NCBI GenBank assembly: GCA_000238815.2
Contig: AFXB01000001.1
Coordinates: 1-64,000 of the forward strand
DNA: 64,000 nucleotides
Reading direction: 5' to 3'
DNA from: SAR116 cluster alpha proteobacterium HIMB100
GTDB taxonomy: Bacteria; Pseudomonadota; Alphaproteobacteria; Puniceispirillales; Puniceispirillaceae
Positions 47,621 to 56,319 of the stretch are shown one piece after another (position 1 is the stretch's first letter; each line of letters begins with the position of its first letter). The notes below the pieces were generated by a model. The model was given only the letters and a program-made list of their open reading frames with translations, was not told where the DNA came from and did not search any database. A program made the position numbers and the translations under genes.

Positions 47621-48361
47621 TCAGCTGGCAATCGCCAGATCATCACGCAACACATAGCCCGGACCCCAGACGGTATCAATGCTGGCCCGTTTTAGACCAG
47701 ATGATTCCAGCTTGCGGCGCAGCTTGCAGATGAACACATCAATAATTTTCGAATCAGGCTCATCAATGCCGCCATACAGATGTGCAATGAAGCTTTCCTT
47801 GCTCAGCACGGCGCCCTTGCGCATACACAGCAAATGCACGATCTGATATTCTTTTTGGGTCAGCGCCACAAAATCTCCATCAATGGTGTTCACATTGCGG
47901 GATAAATCGATCATCATATTGCCGGCCTCAATCTGCGCAGAGGAATGCCCGTTAGACCGCCGGATAATGGCTTCTAATGTGGCGATCAGCTCATGCCGGT
48001 TAAATGGTTTGGTCAGATAGCCATCTGCACCTGCGCCAAGGGCTGTGATACGGTTATCCACACGGCTGTTCCCGGAAATCACCAACATCGGGACCGGCAT
48101 ATGGCTTTTCCGGATCAGACGGGTTAAGCGGGTTCCTTCACCATCAGGCAGATTAATGTCCAGAAGCACCGCATTAACCGGGTTATGCTCCAGCTCATTC
48201 AAGGCCCCTTCAATGGTCTGGGCATGGACATGGTGATAACCGGCCTGAGACAGGGTGATCCCTATCGCATCAGCTATCATGGAATCATCTTCAACAATCA
48301 GAATATTTACAAATTTGCTCCTTTTTTGCTGCCGTTTCAGCTCTGCTGCGAAACAAGACAT
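47621..48361 (-). CDS. ctrA: CtrA family cell-cycle response regulator
   Basis: 246 residues from the ATG at 48361. Receiver domain: acidic pair D25-D26, phospho-acceptor D68 (VLLDINLPDGEG), K118. The winged-helix output has LTQKEYQIVHLLCMRKGAVLSKESFIAHLYGGIDEPD...KIIDVFICKLRRKL, nearly the Caulobacter CtrA recognition region. CtrA controls replication, division, motility or gene transfer in alphaproteobacteria. The N-terminus carries ~17 residues before VNILIVEDD; usual CtrA begins at that point, but the Val there is GTA, and AAGGAG precedes an in-frame ATT, so the start is uncertain. Confidence 0.9.
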   Translation of the reverse strand: MSCFAAELKRQQKRSKFVNILIVEDDSMIADAIGITLSQAGYHHVHAQTIEGALNELEHNPVNAVLLDINLPDGEGTRLTRLIRKSHMPVPMLVISGNSRVDNRITALGAGADGYLTKPFNRHELIATLEAIIRRSNGHSSAQIEAGNMMIDLSRNVNTIDGDFVALTQKEYQIVHLLCMRKGAVLSKESFIAHLYGGIDEPDSKIIDVFICKLRRKLESSGLKRASIDTVWGPGYVLRDDLAIAS

Positions 48362-48536
48362 GCGCCCTAATTTTACCAACGGGGGTCTGGATGCACCGAA
48401 ATGAAGGTGGTTTCTGTGACCCCGTCACCTTTGGGGGCTGTATCTGGTCAACAAAACAAAATACCGGACCCACCAGAACAACTCCACTGTTCAGCATTTT
48501 TCAATTGGATGGGCAGGGCAAATCACATTCGCGTGA

Positions 48537-48551
48537 TTAAAGCAAAATTAA
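48537..48551. promoter_or_regulatory. perfect CtrA-box TTAA-N7-TTAA
   Basis: TTAA (48537-48540), seven bases, then TTAA (48548-48551), followed by C: an exact full CtrA recognition motif. It lies about 176 bases upstream of the ctrA start and about 200 bases upstream of dksA, so it may serve autoregulation, dksA control or both. Confidence 0.65.
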
Positions 48552-48672
48552 CAAATAACCGGCAATACAGGGGTATCGGGCGCATCGCTATGCCTTCGAG
48601 CATCTGTTCCGTCTTTTGGGCATGGCAACAGGGGTTGAAACGCAATCGGGAATCAAGTAACAGAAGGTCCAG

Positions 48673-48713
48673 TCACGACACTGAACATATATATGTGTGT
48701 TCTGGTGTCGTGA
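48673..48713 (+). promoter_or_regulatory. extended hairpin in the dksA leader
   Basis: TCACGACAC (48673-48681) pairs with GTGTCGTGA (48705-48713); after a small T/TG bulge GAACA (48683-48687) pairs with TGTTC (48698-48702) around a 10-base TATATATGTG loop. It ends 37 bases before the dksA ATG with no T-run after it, so it is a leader structure or a large operator rather than a terminator. Confidence 0.5.
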
Positions 48714-48750
48714 TGATGTGCGCTTTTGTGACAGCAAAGGATATCGTATT

Positions 48751-49203
48751 ATGGGCACACCAACCTCATCTGCGTCTGTTGATACACCGATTACGGTTTT
48801 GCCTGAAGGGTACAAGCCCTCTGCCAATGAAGAGTTCATGAATGACCGCCAGCGTGAATATTTCCGCCAGAAGCTTCTGGCCTGGCGGGCTGAGCTGCTG
48901 GATGAAGCCAACCAGACGATCGCAAATTTATCTACCGAAAGCCTGCATAAACCTGATCAGATGGATCGGGCGCAGATTGAAAGCGCGGCTGCTCTTGACC
49001 TGCGAACCCGTGACCGCGAGCGTAAATTGCTGCAGAAAATCGAATCAGCCCTGCGCCGGATCGAAGATGGCACCTTCGGCTATTGTGCCGAAACTGACGA
49101 GCCGATCAGCCTTGCCCGTCTCGAAGCCCGCCCGATTGCCTCTATGTCTCTTGCTGCCCAGGAACAGCATGAACGCATGGAACGTGTGCATCGCGACGAT
49201 TAA
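48751..49203 (+). CDS. dksA: DksA-family RNA polymerase-binding protein with degenerate zinc finger
   Basis: 150 residues from the ATG at 48751; AAAGGA lies 9 bases before. The coiled-coil tip (LDLRTRDRERKLLQKIESAL with preceding acidic DRAQIES) is DksA-like and inserts into the polymerase secondary channel with ppGpp. The finger is GYCAETDEPISLARLEARP: only one of four zinc Cys remains, as reported for other alphaproteobacterial single-Cys DksA. It therefore probably folds without zinc. Confidence 0.9.
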   Translation: MGTPTSSASVDTPITVLPEGYKPSANEEFMNDRQREYFRQKLLAWRAELLDEANQTIANLSTESLHKPDQMDRAQIESAAALDLRTRDRERKLLQKIESALRRIEDGTFGYCAETDEPISLARLEARPIASMSLAAQEQHERMERVHRDD

Positions 49204-49251
49204 GCCCTGACAGGATAGTATGGCCGGGTGGGGGGCATCCGCAGCTCAGCC

Positions 49252-49677
49252 TCATCCTGCATTTTTGCTGGCTTCTGTGGTGGTGGCAATAACCGCTTCT
49301 CTTAATTGAAACAGCTTCATCAGCCGGTCAATGGTCACTTCCGGTATCTCTGCCATTCTGACATCCAGATGGCTGACCTTTTCCTCCAGATGGCTAACCC
49401 GTTCTTCCAGCCTGGCGATTCGGGTCTCAAGGCTGTCTATGCGTTGATGAACCGCGGCGAACCCTTCAGTCATCCGCAGGTTTACATCATCAAACCGCTG
49501 GTTCACATCATTGAACCGGCGGTCCACGTCATCAAACCGGCGGTCCATCGAACGCTGCTTCTCCTCAATACGCGCGATCCACCGCCCGCCAATAAACAGC
49601 ACAACACCAATACTGCCGGCCATCCCCAACAGGGTGAACAGCGCGGAAAATAAAATATTGATATCGATGCCAAGCAT
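49252..49677 (-). CDS. N-terminally anchored coiled-coil protein
   Basis: 141 residues. One transmembrane helix (about residues 8-32) then a long heptad coiled coil (about 33-115) with imperfect R-F-x-D-V-x-R/L repeats encoded by near-identical ~21-base units. The C-terminal ~25 residues are short and helical. Function unknown; coiled-coil membrane proteins of this size often scaffold envelope complexes. It is convergent with dksA. Confidence 0.6.
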   Translation of the reverse strand: MLGIDINILFSALFTLLGMAGSIGVVLFIGGRWIARIEEKQRSMDRRFDDVDRRFNDVNQRFDDVNLRMTEGFAAVHQRIDSLETRIARLEERVSHLEEKVSHLDVRMAEIPEVTIDRLMKLFQLREAVIATTTEASKNAG

Positions 49678-50048
49678 AATATCTGATCCCGAATATGACC
49701 GGTTCTCTGACTCTTCAGTCTGGCCTGATCAACACCCTTCAGAAACAATCCTAAAGTTGCAAAATAATCACCCGTCACTTGCCTCAGGCGCGAAAATGCC
49801 GACTGAACGCATTGAAATTGCGCCTGAATTATAAAAAAAGAACAAAAGGTGAATATTTATGTTGACTAATGGAACAAATACAGTACATATTGGGGTTATG
49901 ATCGGCAGATGGTCAGGTCAGGCGGCATAAGACCTCACCAAAACAGCCGGTTTCATCAAATCGCCGTGAATAAGCGGAAACAGCCAGCTTGGCCTGCTCA
50001 GATTAGCGCTGGGCAAGCTGGGTAAAATATGCAAGATGGAGGCTTCAA
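49678..50048. other. 371-base recA leader and promoter region
   Basis: It holds a promoter-like pair, TTGACT (49862-49867) and CATATT 18 bases later, with GAAC-N7-GAAT (49840-49854) and GAAC-N7-GTAC (49872-49886) around it, each one base off a GAAC-N7-GAAC/GTTC type LexA site. Nearer the gene, CCAGCTTG (49984-49991) and CAAGCTGG (50014-50021) form an 8-bp inverted repeat. No gene is supported. Confidence 0.4.
49840..49891 (+). promoter_or_regulatory. candidate recA promoter with LexA-like half sites
   Basis: TTGACT and CATATT are spaced 18 bases. The flanking GAAC-N7-GAAT and overlapping GAAC-N7-GTAC resemble the alphaproteobacterial SOS direct repeat GTTC-N7-GTTC read on the other strand, each with one mismatch. 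Position about 160-200 bases before recA is long for a leader. Confidence 0.35.
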
Positions 50049-51122
50049 ATGGGTGCTGAACTTGTGGAATTGAAGATGAACGAAACAGATAAGTCCAAGG
50101 CGCTTGAAGCGGCGATTGGCCAGATTGAAAAAGCTTTTGGTAAAGGTTCGGTAATGAAACTGGGCCAAAGAGACAGTGTTGTGGATATTCAGGCAGTCTC
50201 TACCGGGTCCCTGGGGTTGGATATCGCGCTGGGGATTGGCGGCTTTCCAAAAGGCCGCATCATCGAAATTTATGGTCCCGAATCATCTGGTAAGACCACT
50301 CTGGCCTTGCATGCTGTTGCCGAAGCACAGGCAGCAGGCGGAAATTGTGCTTTTGTTGATGCTGAACATGCACTTGACCCGACCTATGCCCGCAAGCTGG
50401 GTGTGAATCTGGATGATCTGCTGATCTCTCAGCCTGACGCAGGCGAACAGGCTCTGGAAATTGCCGATACGCTGGTGCGCTCTGGTGCGATTGATGTGTT
50501 GGTGATCGATTCGGTCGCTGCGCTGGTGCCGCGGGCTGAACTCGAGGGCGAGATGGGCGATACCCATGTTGGTCTGCATGCCCGTCTGATGAGTCAGGCG
50601 CTGCGTAAGCTGACTTCGTCAATCGCGCGGTCAAACTGTCTGGTGATTTTCATCAATCAAATCCGGCTGAAAATCGGCGTGATGTTCGGCAATCCGGAAA
50701 CCACCACAGGCGGCAATGCGCTGAAATTCTATGCCTCTGTCCGTCTGGATATCCGCCGGATTGGTGCAATTAAGGATAAAGATGATGTGGTGGGGAACCA
50801 GACCAGGGTGAAAATTGTCAAAAACAAGGTGGCGGCGCCGTTCCGTACAGTTGAATTTGACATCATGTATGGCGAGGGGATCTCCAAAACAGGAGAACTG
50901 CTTGACCTTGGCGTGGCTGCCGGGCTGGTGGAAAAATCCGGTGCCTGGTTCTCTTATGGCACACAACGGATTGGCCAGGGGCGGGAAAATGCCAAGAATT
51001 TCATGCGGGAAAATCCGGATATCTCGAACGAGCTGGAAACGGCCATCCGGGCAAATGCTGGCCTGGTACAAGAACAGATGATGGATGCGTCAATCGCTAA
51101 TGATGAGGAAGCTGAGTCTTAA
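50049..51122 (+). CDS. recA: recombinase RecA
   Basis: 357 residues from the ATG at 50049, with GGAGG 7 bases upstream; an ATG 36 bases later is weaker. Walker [10 protein letters not shown], the LSLRQP-type [10 protein letters not shown]1 loop [20 protein letters not shown] and L2 [28 protein letters not shown] are all standard. It catalyses homologous pairing and LexA self-cleavage. The acidic C-tail (DEEAES) is normal. Confidence 0.98.
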   Translation: MGAELVELKMNETDKSKALEAAIGQIEKAFGKGSVMKLGQRDSVVDIQAVSTGSLGLDIALGIGGFPKGRIIEIYGPESSGKTTLALHAVAEAQAAGGNCAFVDAEHALDPTYARKLGVNLDDLLISQPDAGEQALEIADTLVRSGAIDVLVIDSVAALVPRAELEGEMGDTHVGLHARLMSQALRKLTSSIARSNCLVIFINQIRLKIGVMFGNPETTTGGNALKFYASVRLDIRRIGAIKDKDDVVGNQTRVKIVKNKVAAPFRTVEFDIMYGEGISKTGELLDLGVAAGLVEKSGAWFSYGTQRIGQGRENAKNFMRENPDISNELETAIRANAGLVQEQMMDASIANDEEAES

Positions 51123-51203
51123 TACCGGCATCTGTCAGTCATGATGAGGGCATTTGCCTGCCCTGCCAAAGGGATGGACAGCCGCTATTGATCACAACGG
51201 GCG

Positions 51204-51247
51204 GGCCGCGGCGGACGGGGCATTTTATGTGCAGTCAAACCGCGGCC
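51204..51247 (+). terminator. possible recA terminator hairpin
   Basis: GGCCGCGG (51204-51211) and CCGCGGCC (51240-51247) form an 8-bp GC stem with a 28-base loop, followed by TTTG. The large loop makes it a weak candidate. The gap before alaS also has CTGGCA/TGCCAG (51313-51335) ahead of a T-run at 51349-51357. Confidence 0.35.
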
Positions 51248-51380
51248 TTTGCTGTTGTAGCACTGGACAATTGCGGGCGGTTTTGCGTAAAACGGAACAG
51301 GGGCCGGTTAGTCTGGCAATTCAGATATCTGCCAGGCTGGCTGCGCCGTTTTTTTTTGCCCTTACTGACAAGATCCGATT

Positions 51381-54017
51381 ATGACCTCTGTTACTGATAT
51401 CCGTTCCAGCTTTTTGTCCTTTTTTGCCGGGCGTGACCATGAAATTGTCGCCTCCAGCCCTCTGGTTCCGCAAAATGACCCGACGCTGATGTTTGCCAAT
51501 TCTGGCATGGTGCAGTTCAAAAATGTGTTTACCGGGCTTGAACGCCGGCCCTACAGCCGGGCCACAACCTCGCAAAAATGTGTGCGGGCTGGCGGCAAAC
51601 ATAATGATCTGGAAAATGTGGGTTACACCGCGCGGCATCACACGTTTTTTGAAATGCTGGGGAATTTCTCCTTTGGTGATTATTTCAAGGAAGTTGCGAT
51701 TGAACAGGCCTGGTCTCTGGTCACAGGTGAATTTGGCCTCAATAAGGACAAGTTGCTGGTCACGGTTTATTCTGAGGATGAAGAAGCAGCTGCCTTATGG
51801 CGGAAAATTGCGGGCCTGTCTGATGACCGGATTATCCGCATCGCCACAACTGATAATTTCTGGTCAATGGGCCCGACCGGGCCCTGCGGACCATGCTCTG
51901 AAATTTTCTATGATCATGGCGAACATATTCCCGGTGGTCCGCCCGGTTCACCTGATGAAGATGGCGACAGGTTTATCGAAATTTGGAATTTGGTGTTCAT
52001 GCAATATGAACAGACCGAAACTGAACGCCTGAATTTGCCGCGCCCGTCTATTGATACCGGCATGGGGCTTGAACGTATTGCTGCTGTTTTGCAGGGCAAA
52101 CACGATAATTACGATATTGATCTGATGCGGGCGCTGATTGAGGCCTCTGCGGATGTCTCATACACTGATCCGGACGGGCCACAAAATACCTCTCATCGGG
52201 TGGTGGCGGATCATCTGCGTTCTGCAGGATTTTTGATTTCGGATGGGGTATTGCCCTCAAACGAAGGGCGGGGGTATGTGCTGCGGCGGATCATGCGTCG
52301 GGCCATGCGTCATCTGCATCAGCTGGGCTGTGCAGAACCGGTGATGTATCGCCTTGTCTCCTCACTGGTCCGGGAAATGGGTGGTCATTACCCTGAACTG
52401 GTGCGTGCAGAGCCCTTGATCACAGAAACCCTGCGACTGGAAGAAACCCGCTTTAAAGAAGCGCTGGCAAGGGGGCTGAAGCTGCTGACGACAGAAGTGG
52501 ACGGCAAAGCATCAGGTGGCGTGCTGGATGGCCAGACAGCGTTCCGGCTTTATGATACGTATGGCTTCCCGCTTGATCTGACCGAAGATTTTATGCGTGG
52601 CTATGGCTGGACTGTTGATTCGGACGGGTTTGATGCGGCGATGCAGGCGCAAAAACAGGCGGCACGTGCGGCCTGGGCCGGCTCTGGAGAGACTGCAGAT
52701 GCAAAAATCTTCTTAGAGCTTGCTGATCAGCATGGCCCGACTGAATTTCTGGGCTATACCCGCCTTTCATCAGAAGCTGTGGTGACCAGTCTTGTTCAGG
52801 ATGGGGTGACGGTACCTGCTGCTCAGGCGGGTGATGAGATTATCCTCATGGTCAATCAGACCCCATTTTACGGAGAGTCAGGTGGCCAGGTTGGCGATAC
52901 AGGCACCATCAGCTGGGTAGAGGGCAGTGCCAGCGTGACCGCCACCACCAAGACAGCGGGGCTGTTTTTACATCAGGCCCGGATTGAAACCGGCAGCCTC
53001 AGCCCGGACCAGCCCGTAACGCTTGTTGTTGACGGGGTGCGGCGGGACGCGTTGAAAGCCCATCACAGCGCTACCCATCTGTTGCATGAGGCCCTGCGTC
53101 AGGTATTAGGTGATCATGTGGCGCAGAAGGGCTCTCTTGTGACGGACACACGGTTGCGGTTTGATTTTTCGCATCCGAAGGCGATGACAGCTGACGAGCT
53201 TGGGTCTGTTGAACAGATTGTGAATGCCCGCATCCGCATGAACAGCCAGGTATCGACGCGCATTATGACTCCTGATGAGGCGATTGCAGAAGGTGCATTG
53301 GCCCTGTTTGGCGAAAAATATGGTGATGAGGTTCGGGTTGTGTCTATGGGGGGACCAGCTGATGTGGCGGGGCGCTCTGCCTGGTCAGTTGAATTATGTG
53401 GCGGTACCCATGTTGACCAGACAGGTGATATTGCCTTACTGAAAATTATTTCTGAATCAGCTGTAGCAGGCGGGGTCCGCCGGATAGAGGCAGTGACACA
53501 TGCAGCAGGTCTGGCCTTTCTTGATCAGCGGAACGCGGTGGTGGGGGCGCTGGCTGAACAGCTGAAAACGGCGCCTGATCAGCTGGCGACCCGGGTCGGC
53601 CAGATTCTGGAGGACAGGCGGCGTCTGGAACGTGAGGTGAGCGAGCTGCGCCAGAAGCTGGCGACAGGCGGCGGTGCGGCAGCAGCTGAACAGATTGGTA
53701 ACCTGTCTTATATCGCCCAGCTGTTGCCGGATACACCTGCAAAGGATTTGAAAGCAACTGCTGATCAGCTGCGCCAGGGCGCCAGCGCAACAGTGATTTG
53801 TCTGGTGGCCACTGACGAGGCGAAAGCGTCATGCGTGGTATCGGTGACTGATGATTTAACCGCAACGCATAATGCGGTTGACCTTGTGCGTCTGGCCTCT
53901 GCGGCTTTGGGGGGCAAGGGCGGCGGTGGCCGGCCGGATATGGCCCAGGCAGGTGGGCCAGACACAGCGCAGGCAGAAGCCGCGCTGGCAGCCGTCCGCA
54001 CCGCTATTGGTGGCTGA
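51381..54017 (+). CDS. alaS: alanyl-tRNA synthetase
   Basis: 878 residues. Class II catalytic core ([48 protein letters not shown]), tRNA-binding middle domain, editing domain with [13 protein letters not shown] and [12 protein letters not shown] zinc motifs, and a C-terminal C-Ala domain with a Gly-rich stretch near the end. The N-terminus is complete and the length is normal. Confidence 0.98.
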   Translation: MTSVTDIRSSFLSFFAGRDHEIVASSPLVPQNDPTLMFANSGMVQFKNVFTGLERRPYSRATTSQKCVRAGGKHNDLENVGYTARHHTFFEMLGNFSFGDYFKEVAIEQAWSLVTGEFGLNKDKLLVTVYSEDEEAAALWRKIAGLSDDRIIRIATTDNFWSMGPTGPCGPCSEIFYDHGEHIPGGPPGSPDEDGDRFIEIWNLVFMQYEQTETERLNLPRPSIDTGMGLERIAAVLQGKHDNYDIDLMRALIEASADVSYTDPDGPQNTSHRVVADHLRSAGFLISDGVLPSNEGRGYVLRRIMRRAMRHLHQLGCAEPVMYRLVSSLVREMGGHYPELVRAEPLITETLRLEETRFKEALARGLKLLTTEVDGKASGGVLDGQTAFRLYDTYGFPLDLTEDFMRGYGWTVDSDGFDAAMQAQKQAARAAWAGSGETADAKIFLELADQHGPTEFLGYTRLSSEAVVTSLVQDGVTVPAAQAGDEIILMVNQTPFYGESGGQVGDTGTISWVEGSASVTATTKTAGLFLHQARIETGSLSPDQPVTLVVDGVRRDALKAHHSATHLLHEALRQVLGDHVAQKGSLVTDTRLRFDFSHPKAMTADELGSVEQIVNARIRMNSQVSTRIMTPDEAIAEGALALFGEKYGDEVRVVSMGGPADVAGRSAWSVELCGGTHVDQTGDIALLKIISESAVAGGVRRIEAVTHAAGLAFLDQRNAVVGALAEQLKTAPDQLATRVGQILEDRRRLEREVSELRQKLATGGGAAAAEQIGNLSYIAQLLPDTPAKDLKATADQLRQGASATVICLVATDEAKASCVVSVTDDLTATHNAVDLVRLASAALGGKGGGGRPDMAQAGGPDTAQAEAALAAVRTAIGG

Positions 54018-54044
54018 CAGGCCTCAGGCTGATGGTTAAAAAAA

Positions 54045-54069
54045 CCAGCCGGAACAGGATCCCGGCTGG
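54045..54069 (-). terminator. terminator between convergent alaS and icd
   Basis: CCAGCCGG and CCGGCTGG form a perfect 8-bp stem with a 9-base loop. On the minus strand the stem is followed by seven T residues, giving a strong rho-independent terminator for icd 37 bases after its stop; the + side has only scattered T. Confidence 0.8.
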
Positions 54070-54105
54070 TCTGTGTTAAAAATGGTGATGTGAAATGGGC
54101 TGGGC

Positions 54106-55323
54106 TCAGCCGGCCATCGCTTTCTGCAGGTTTTCGTCTAGCTCATCCAGAAACTCATCTGTGCTCAGATAGCTTTGGTCAGGGTTGATCAAAATGGCCA
54201 GGTCTTTGGTCATTTTACCCTTTTCCACTGTCTGGATACAGACCTGCTCCAGCGTTTCGGCAAAACGGGCCACTTCCGGTGTGTCGTCAAATTTCGCCCG
54301 ATAGGCCAGCCCGCGGGTCCAGGCAAAGATAGAGGCGATTGGGTTGGTTGAGGTTGGTTTGCCTTGCTGATGCTGGCGGTAATGACGGGTCACCGTGCCA
54401 TGCGCGGCTTCTGCTTCAACTGTTTTGCCATCTGGTGTCATCAGCACAGATGTCATCAACCCTAATGAGCCAAATCCCTGGGCGACCGTGTCAGATTGCA
54501 CATCGCCATCATAATTTTTACAGGCCCAGACGAAGCCGCCATCCCATTTCATGGCACAGGCGACCATATCATCAATCAGGCGGTGCTCATATGTAATACC
54601 GGCAGCTTCAAATTTGTCCTTATATTCAGTGTCAAACACCTCCTGGAACAAATCTTTAAAGCGGCCATCATATACTTTCATGATGGTGTTTTTGGTGGAC
54701 AGATAAACTGGCCAGCCCAAATCAAGACCGTAATTCATACAGGCCCGTGCAAACCCTTTGATTGATTCATCCAGGTTGTACATGGCCATGGCCACACCGC
54801 CATCCGGGAAATCGTAAACCGTTTCTGTGGTTGCCGGGCTGCCATCTGCTGGCTGGAAGGTCAGGGTCAATGTGCCCGGACCTGATACTTTCATGTCTGT
54901 GGCGCGGTACTGGTCGCCAAAAGCGTGTCGGCCGATGACGATTGGTCTGGTCCATCCGGGCACCAGACGTGGCACGTTGCTGCAGATAATCGGCTGGCGA
55001 AAGACGGTACCCCCCAAAATGTTTCGGATGGTTCCGTTTGGTGATTTATACATTTTTTTTAAGGAGAATTCCTCAACCCGGGCTTCATCAGGTGTAATGG
55101 TCGCACATTTTACCCCGACACCATATTGTTTGATGGCATTGGCAGCATCAATTGTGATTTGGTCGTCTGTGGCGTCTCTGGCTTCCATACCAAGGTCGAA
55201 ATATTTCAGATCAATATCCAGATAGGGATGGATTAACTTGTCTTTAATCTTCTGCCAGATGATCCGGGTCATCTCATCGCCGTCCATCTCAACAATAGGA
55301 TTTTTTACCTTGATTTTGCTCAT
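54106..55323 (-). CDS. icd: NADP-dependent isocitrate dehydrogenase, eukaryote-like homodimeric type
   Basis: 405 residues from [23 protein letters not shown] at 55323, with GGGGAAAAG upstream; a longer frame has no site. It is the subfamily II form (with mitochondrial IDH2), not the E. coli type. Metal and substrate residues lie in [16 protein letters not shown] and [30 protein letters not shown]-cycle step yielding 2-oxoglutarate and NADPH. Residues in [11 protein letters not shown] contact NADP. Confidence 0.96.
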   Translation of the reverse strand: MSKIKVKNPIVEMDGDEMTRIIWQKIKDKLIHPYLDIDLKYFDLGMEARDATDDQITIDAANAIKQYGVGVKCATITPDEARVEEFSLKKMYKSPNGTIRNILGGTVFRQPIICSNVPRLVPGWTRPIVIGRHAFGDQYRATDMKVSGPGTLTLTFQPADGSPATTETVYDFPDGGVAMAMYNLDESIKGFARACMNYGLDLGWPVYLSTKNTIMKVYDGRFKDLFQEVFDTEYKDKFEAAGITYEHRLIDDMVACAMKWDGGFVWACKNYDGDVQSDTVAQGFGSLGLMTSVLMTPDGKTVEAEAAHGTVTRHYRQHQQGKPTSTNPIASIFAWTRGLAYRAKFDDTPEVARFAETLEQVCIQTVEKGKMTKDLAILINPDQSYLSTDEFLDELDENLQKAMAG

Positions 55324-55504
55324 GTCTTTTCCCCGTTTAATCTCACAATTATCCCGCAACAAATAAATGACAGGCCTGCCGGACGGAACTGCCGGTCTGG
55401 TCTGTCAAACTCTTCTGCCACACCATCATTATTGGTCTGGCCAGTGAGGGATGTTTACTGCGAAATCAGCGGACGCGCAAGCCTTTGCGCTGCTGGTGGC
55501 TGTA

Positions 55505-56059
55505 TCAGCCTGTTGCGCGCTTCTGGCCGTCAATCAGGTCAATCAACTGATCAGGAGTCGCCCCGATATAGAGCTCAAACACACCTTTGGAATGGATGAA
55601 GCCTGTTTTGTTTGCATGTTCAAGCATATCCAGCAAGGCTTGCCAGTAGCCGTCTGTGTTCAAAACGAAAACAGGTGCATTCAACAGGCCCAGCTGATTC
55701 CAGGTCATGACCTCCATCCATTCATCCATGGTCCCCAGACCGCCGGGCAGAACGATAAAGCCATCTGCTTGTCCATACATTTTAGCTTTTCGTTCATGCA
55801 TATTCTCAACAACCTCCAGCTCCTGCACTTTGTGGTTGCCGACTTCCAGGCTTTCCAGGAAATGGGGAATGATGCCGTGAACATGACCGCCAGCGTCCAA
55901 TGCGCCGCCAGATACCGCACCCATCAGCCCGGTGCGTCCGCCGCCATAGGTCAGCTTATGGCCCCTTGCGGCCAGCATCCGCCCGATGGTCTCAGCATCT
56001 GCCACGAACTGATCTGAAGTGCCTTTTGCTGCACCACCAAATACACAGAAATTTGCCAT
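55505..56059 (-). CDS. LOG family protein (nucleotide phosphoribohydrolase)
   Basis: 184 residues. The family motifs GGGRTGLMGAVSGGAL and VLPGGLGTMDEWMEVMTW (about 90-110) define LOG/TIGR00730 proteins that cleave N-glycosidic bonds of nucleoside 5'-monophosphates, in plants activating cytokinins. Bacterial members often act on AMP. Its own short transcription unit upstream of icd. Confidence 0.9.
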   Translation of the reverse strand: MANFCVFGGAAKGTSDQFVADAETIGRMLAARGHKLTYGGGRTGLMGAVSGGALDAGGHVHGIIPHFLESLEVGNHKVQELEVVENMHERKAKMYGQADGFIVLPGGLGTMDEWMEVMTWNQLGLLNAPVFVLNTDGYWQALLDMLEHANKTGFIHSKGVFELYIGATPDQLIDLIDGQKRATG

Positions 56060-56201
56060 GTCTGTCCCCTTAAGCTGAACCTAACATAATCTTTTGGACA
56101 GACCTTGTACCTTCACAACTCTGCCTCATTCTAGGGTAATTGAATTCATAAATTGCTGCCACATCAAAAACAGAAAGGCCTGAATCATCTGCTGTTCAGC
56201 A

Positions 56202-56240
56202 GGGCGTGCCGCCAATTCTGCCGGGCGTGCCGCCAATTCT
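56202..56240. repeat. 21-bp tandem duplication upstream of the LysM gene
   Basis: The same 18-base segment (GGGCGTGCCGCCAATTCT) occurs at 56202-56219 and 56223-56240, a period of 21 bases, ~80 bases before the LysM start. It is in the likely 5' leader and may be a recent slippage duplication. Confidence 0.75.
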
Positions 56241-56319
56241 ATTTGTCTTCACCATCTTTCAGCGATACCATATTCACAAACCAGGTTTTAACGAGAAAAA
56301 CAGGACGGGGGATCGGTAT

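Larger units (their letters stand above)
48362..48750. other. 389-base ctrA-dksA divergent intergenic region
   Basis: The gap holds a perfect CtrA box (48537-48551), an overlapping inverted repeat AATCAC-N6-GTGATT (48521-48538), one GANTC site (GAATC, 48650-48654) suited to CcrM methylation, and a long hairpin in the dksA leader. No gene is supported. Confidence 0.6.

Noticed and set aside
47332-47733. 133-codon + strand frame between DUF3553 and ctrA
   Set aside because: It contains the ctrA terminator stem and overlaps the ctrA 3' end; composition is unlike neighbouring proteins.
56202-56240. attachment-site direct repeats of a mobile element
   Set aside because: The copies are only 21 bases apart and nothing lies between them.
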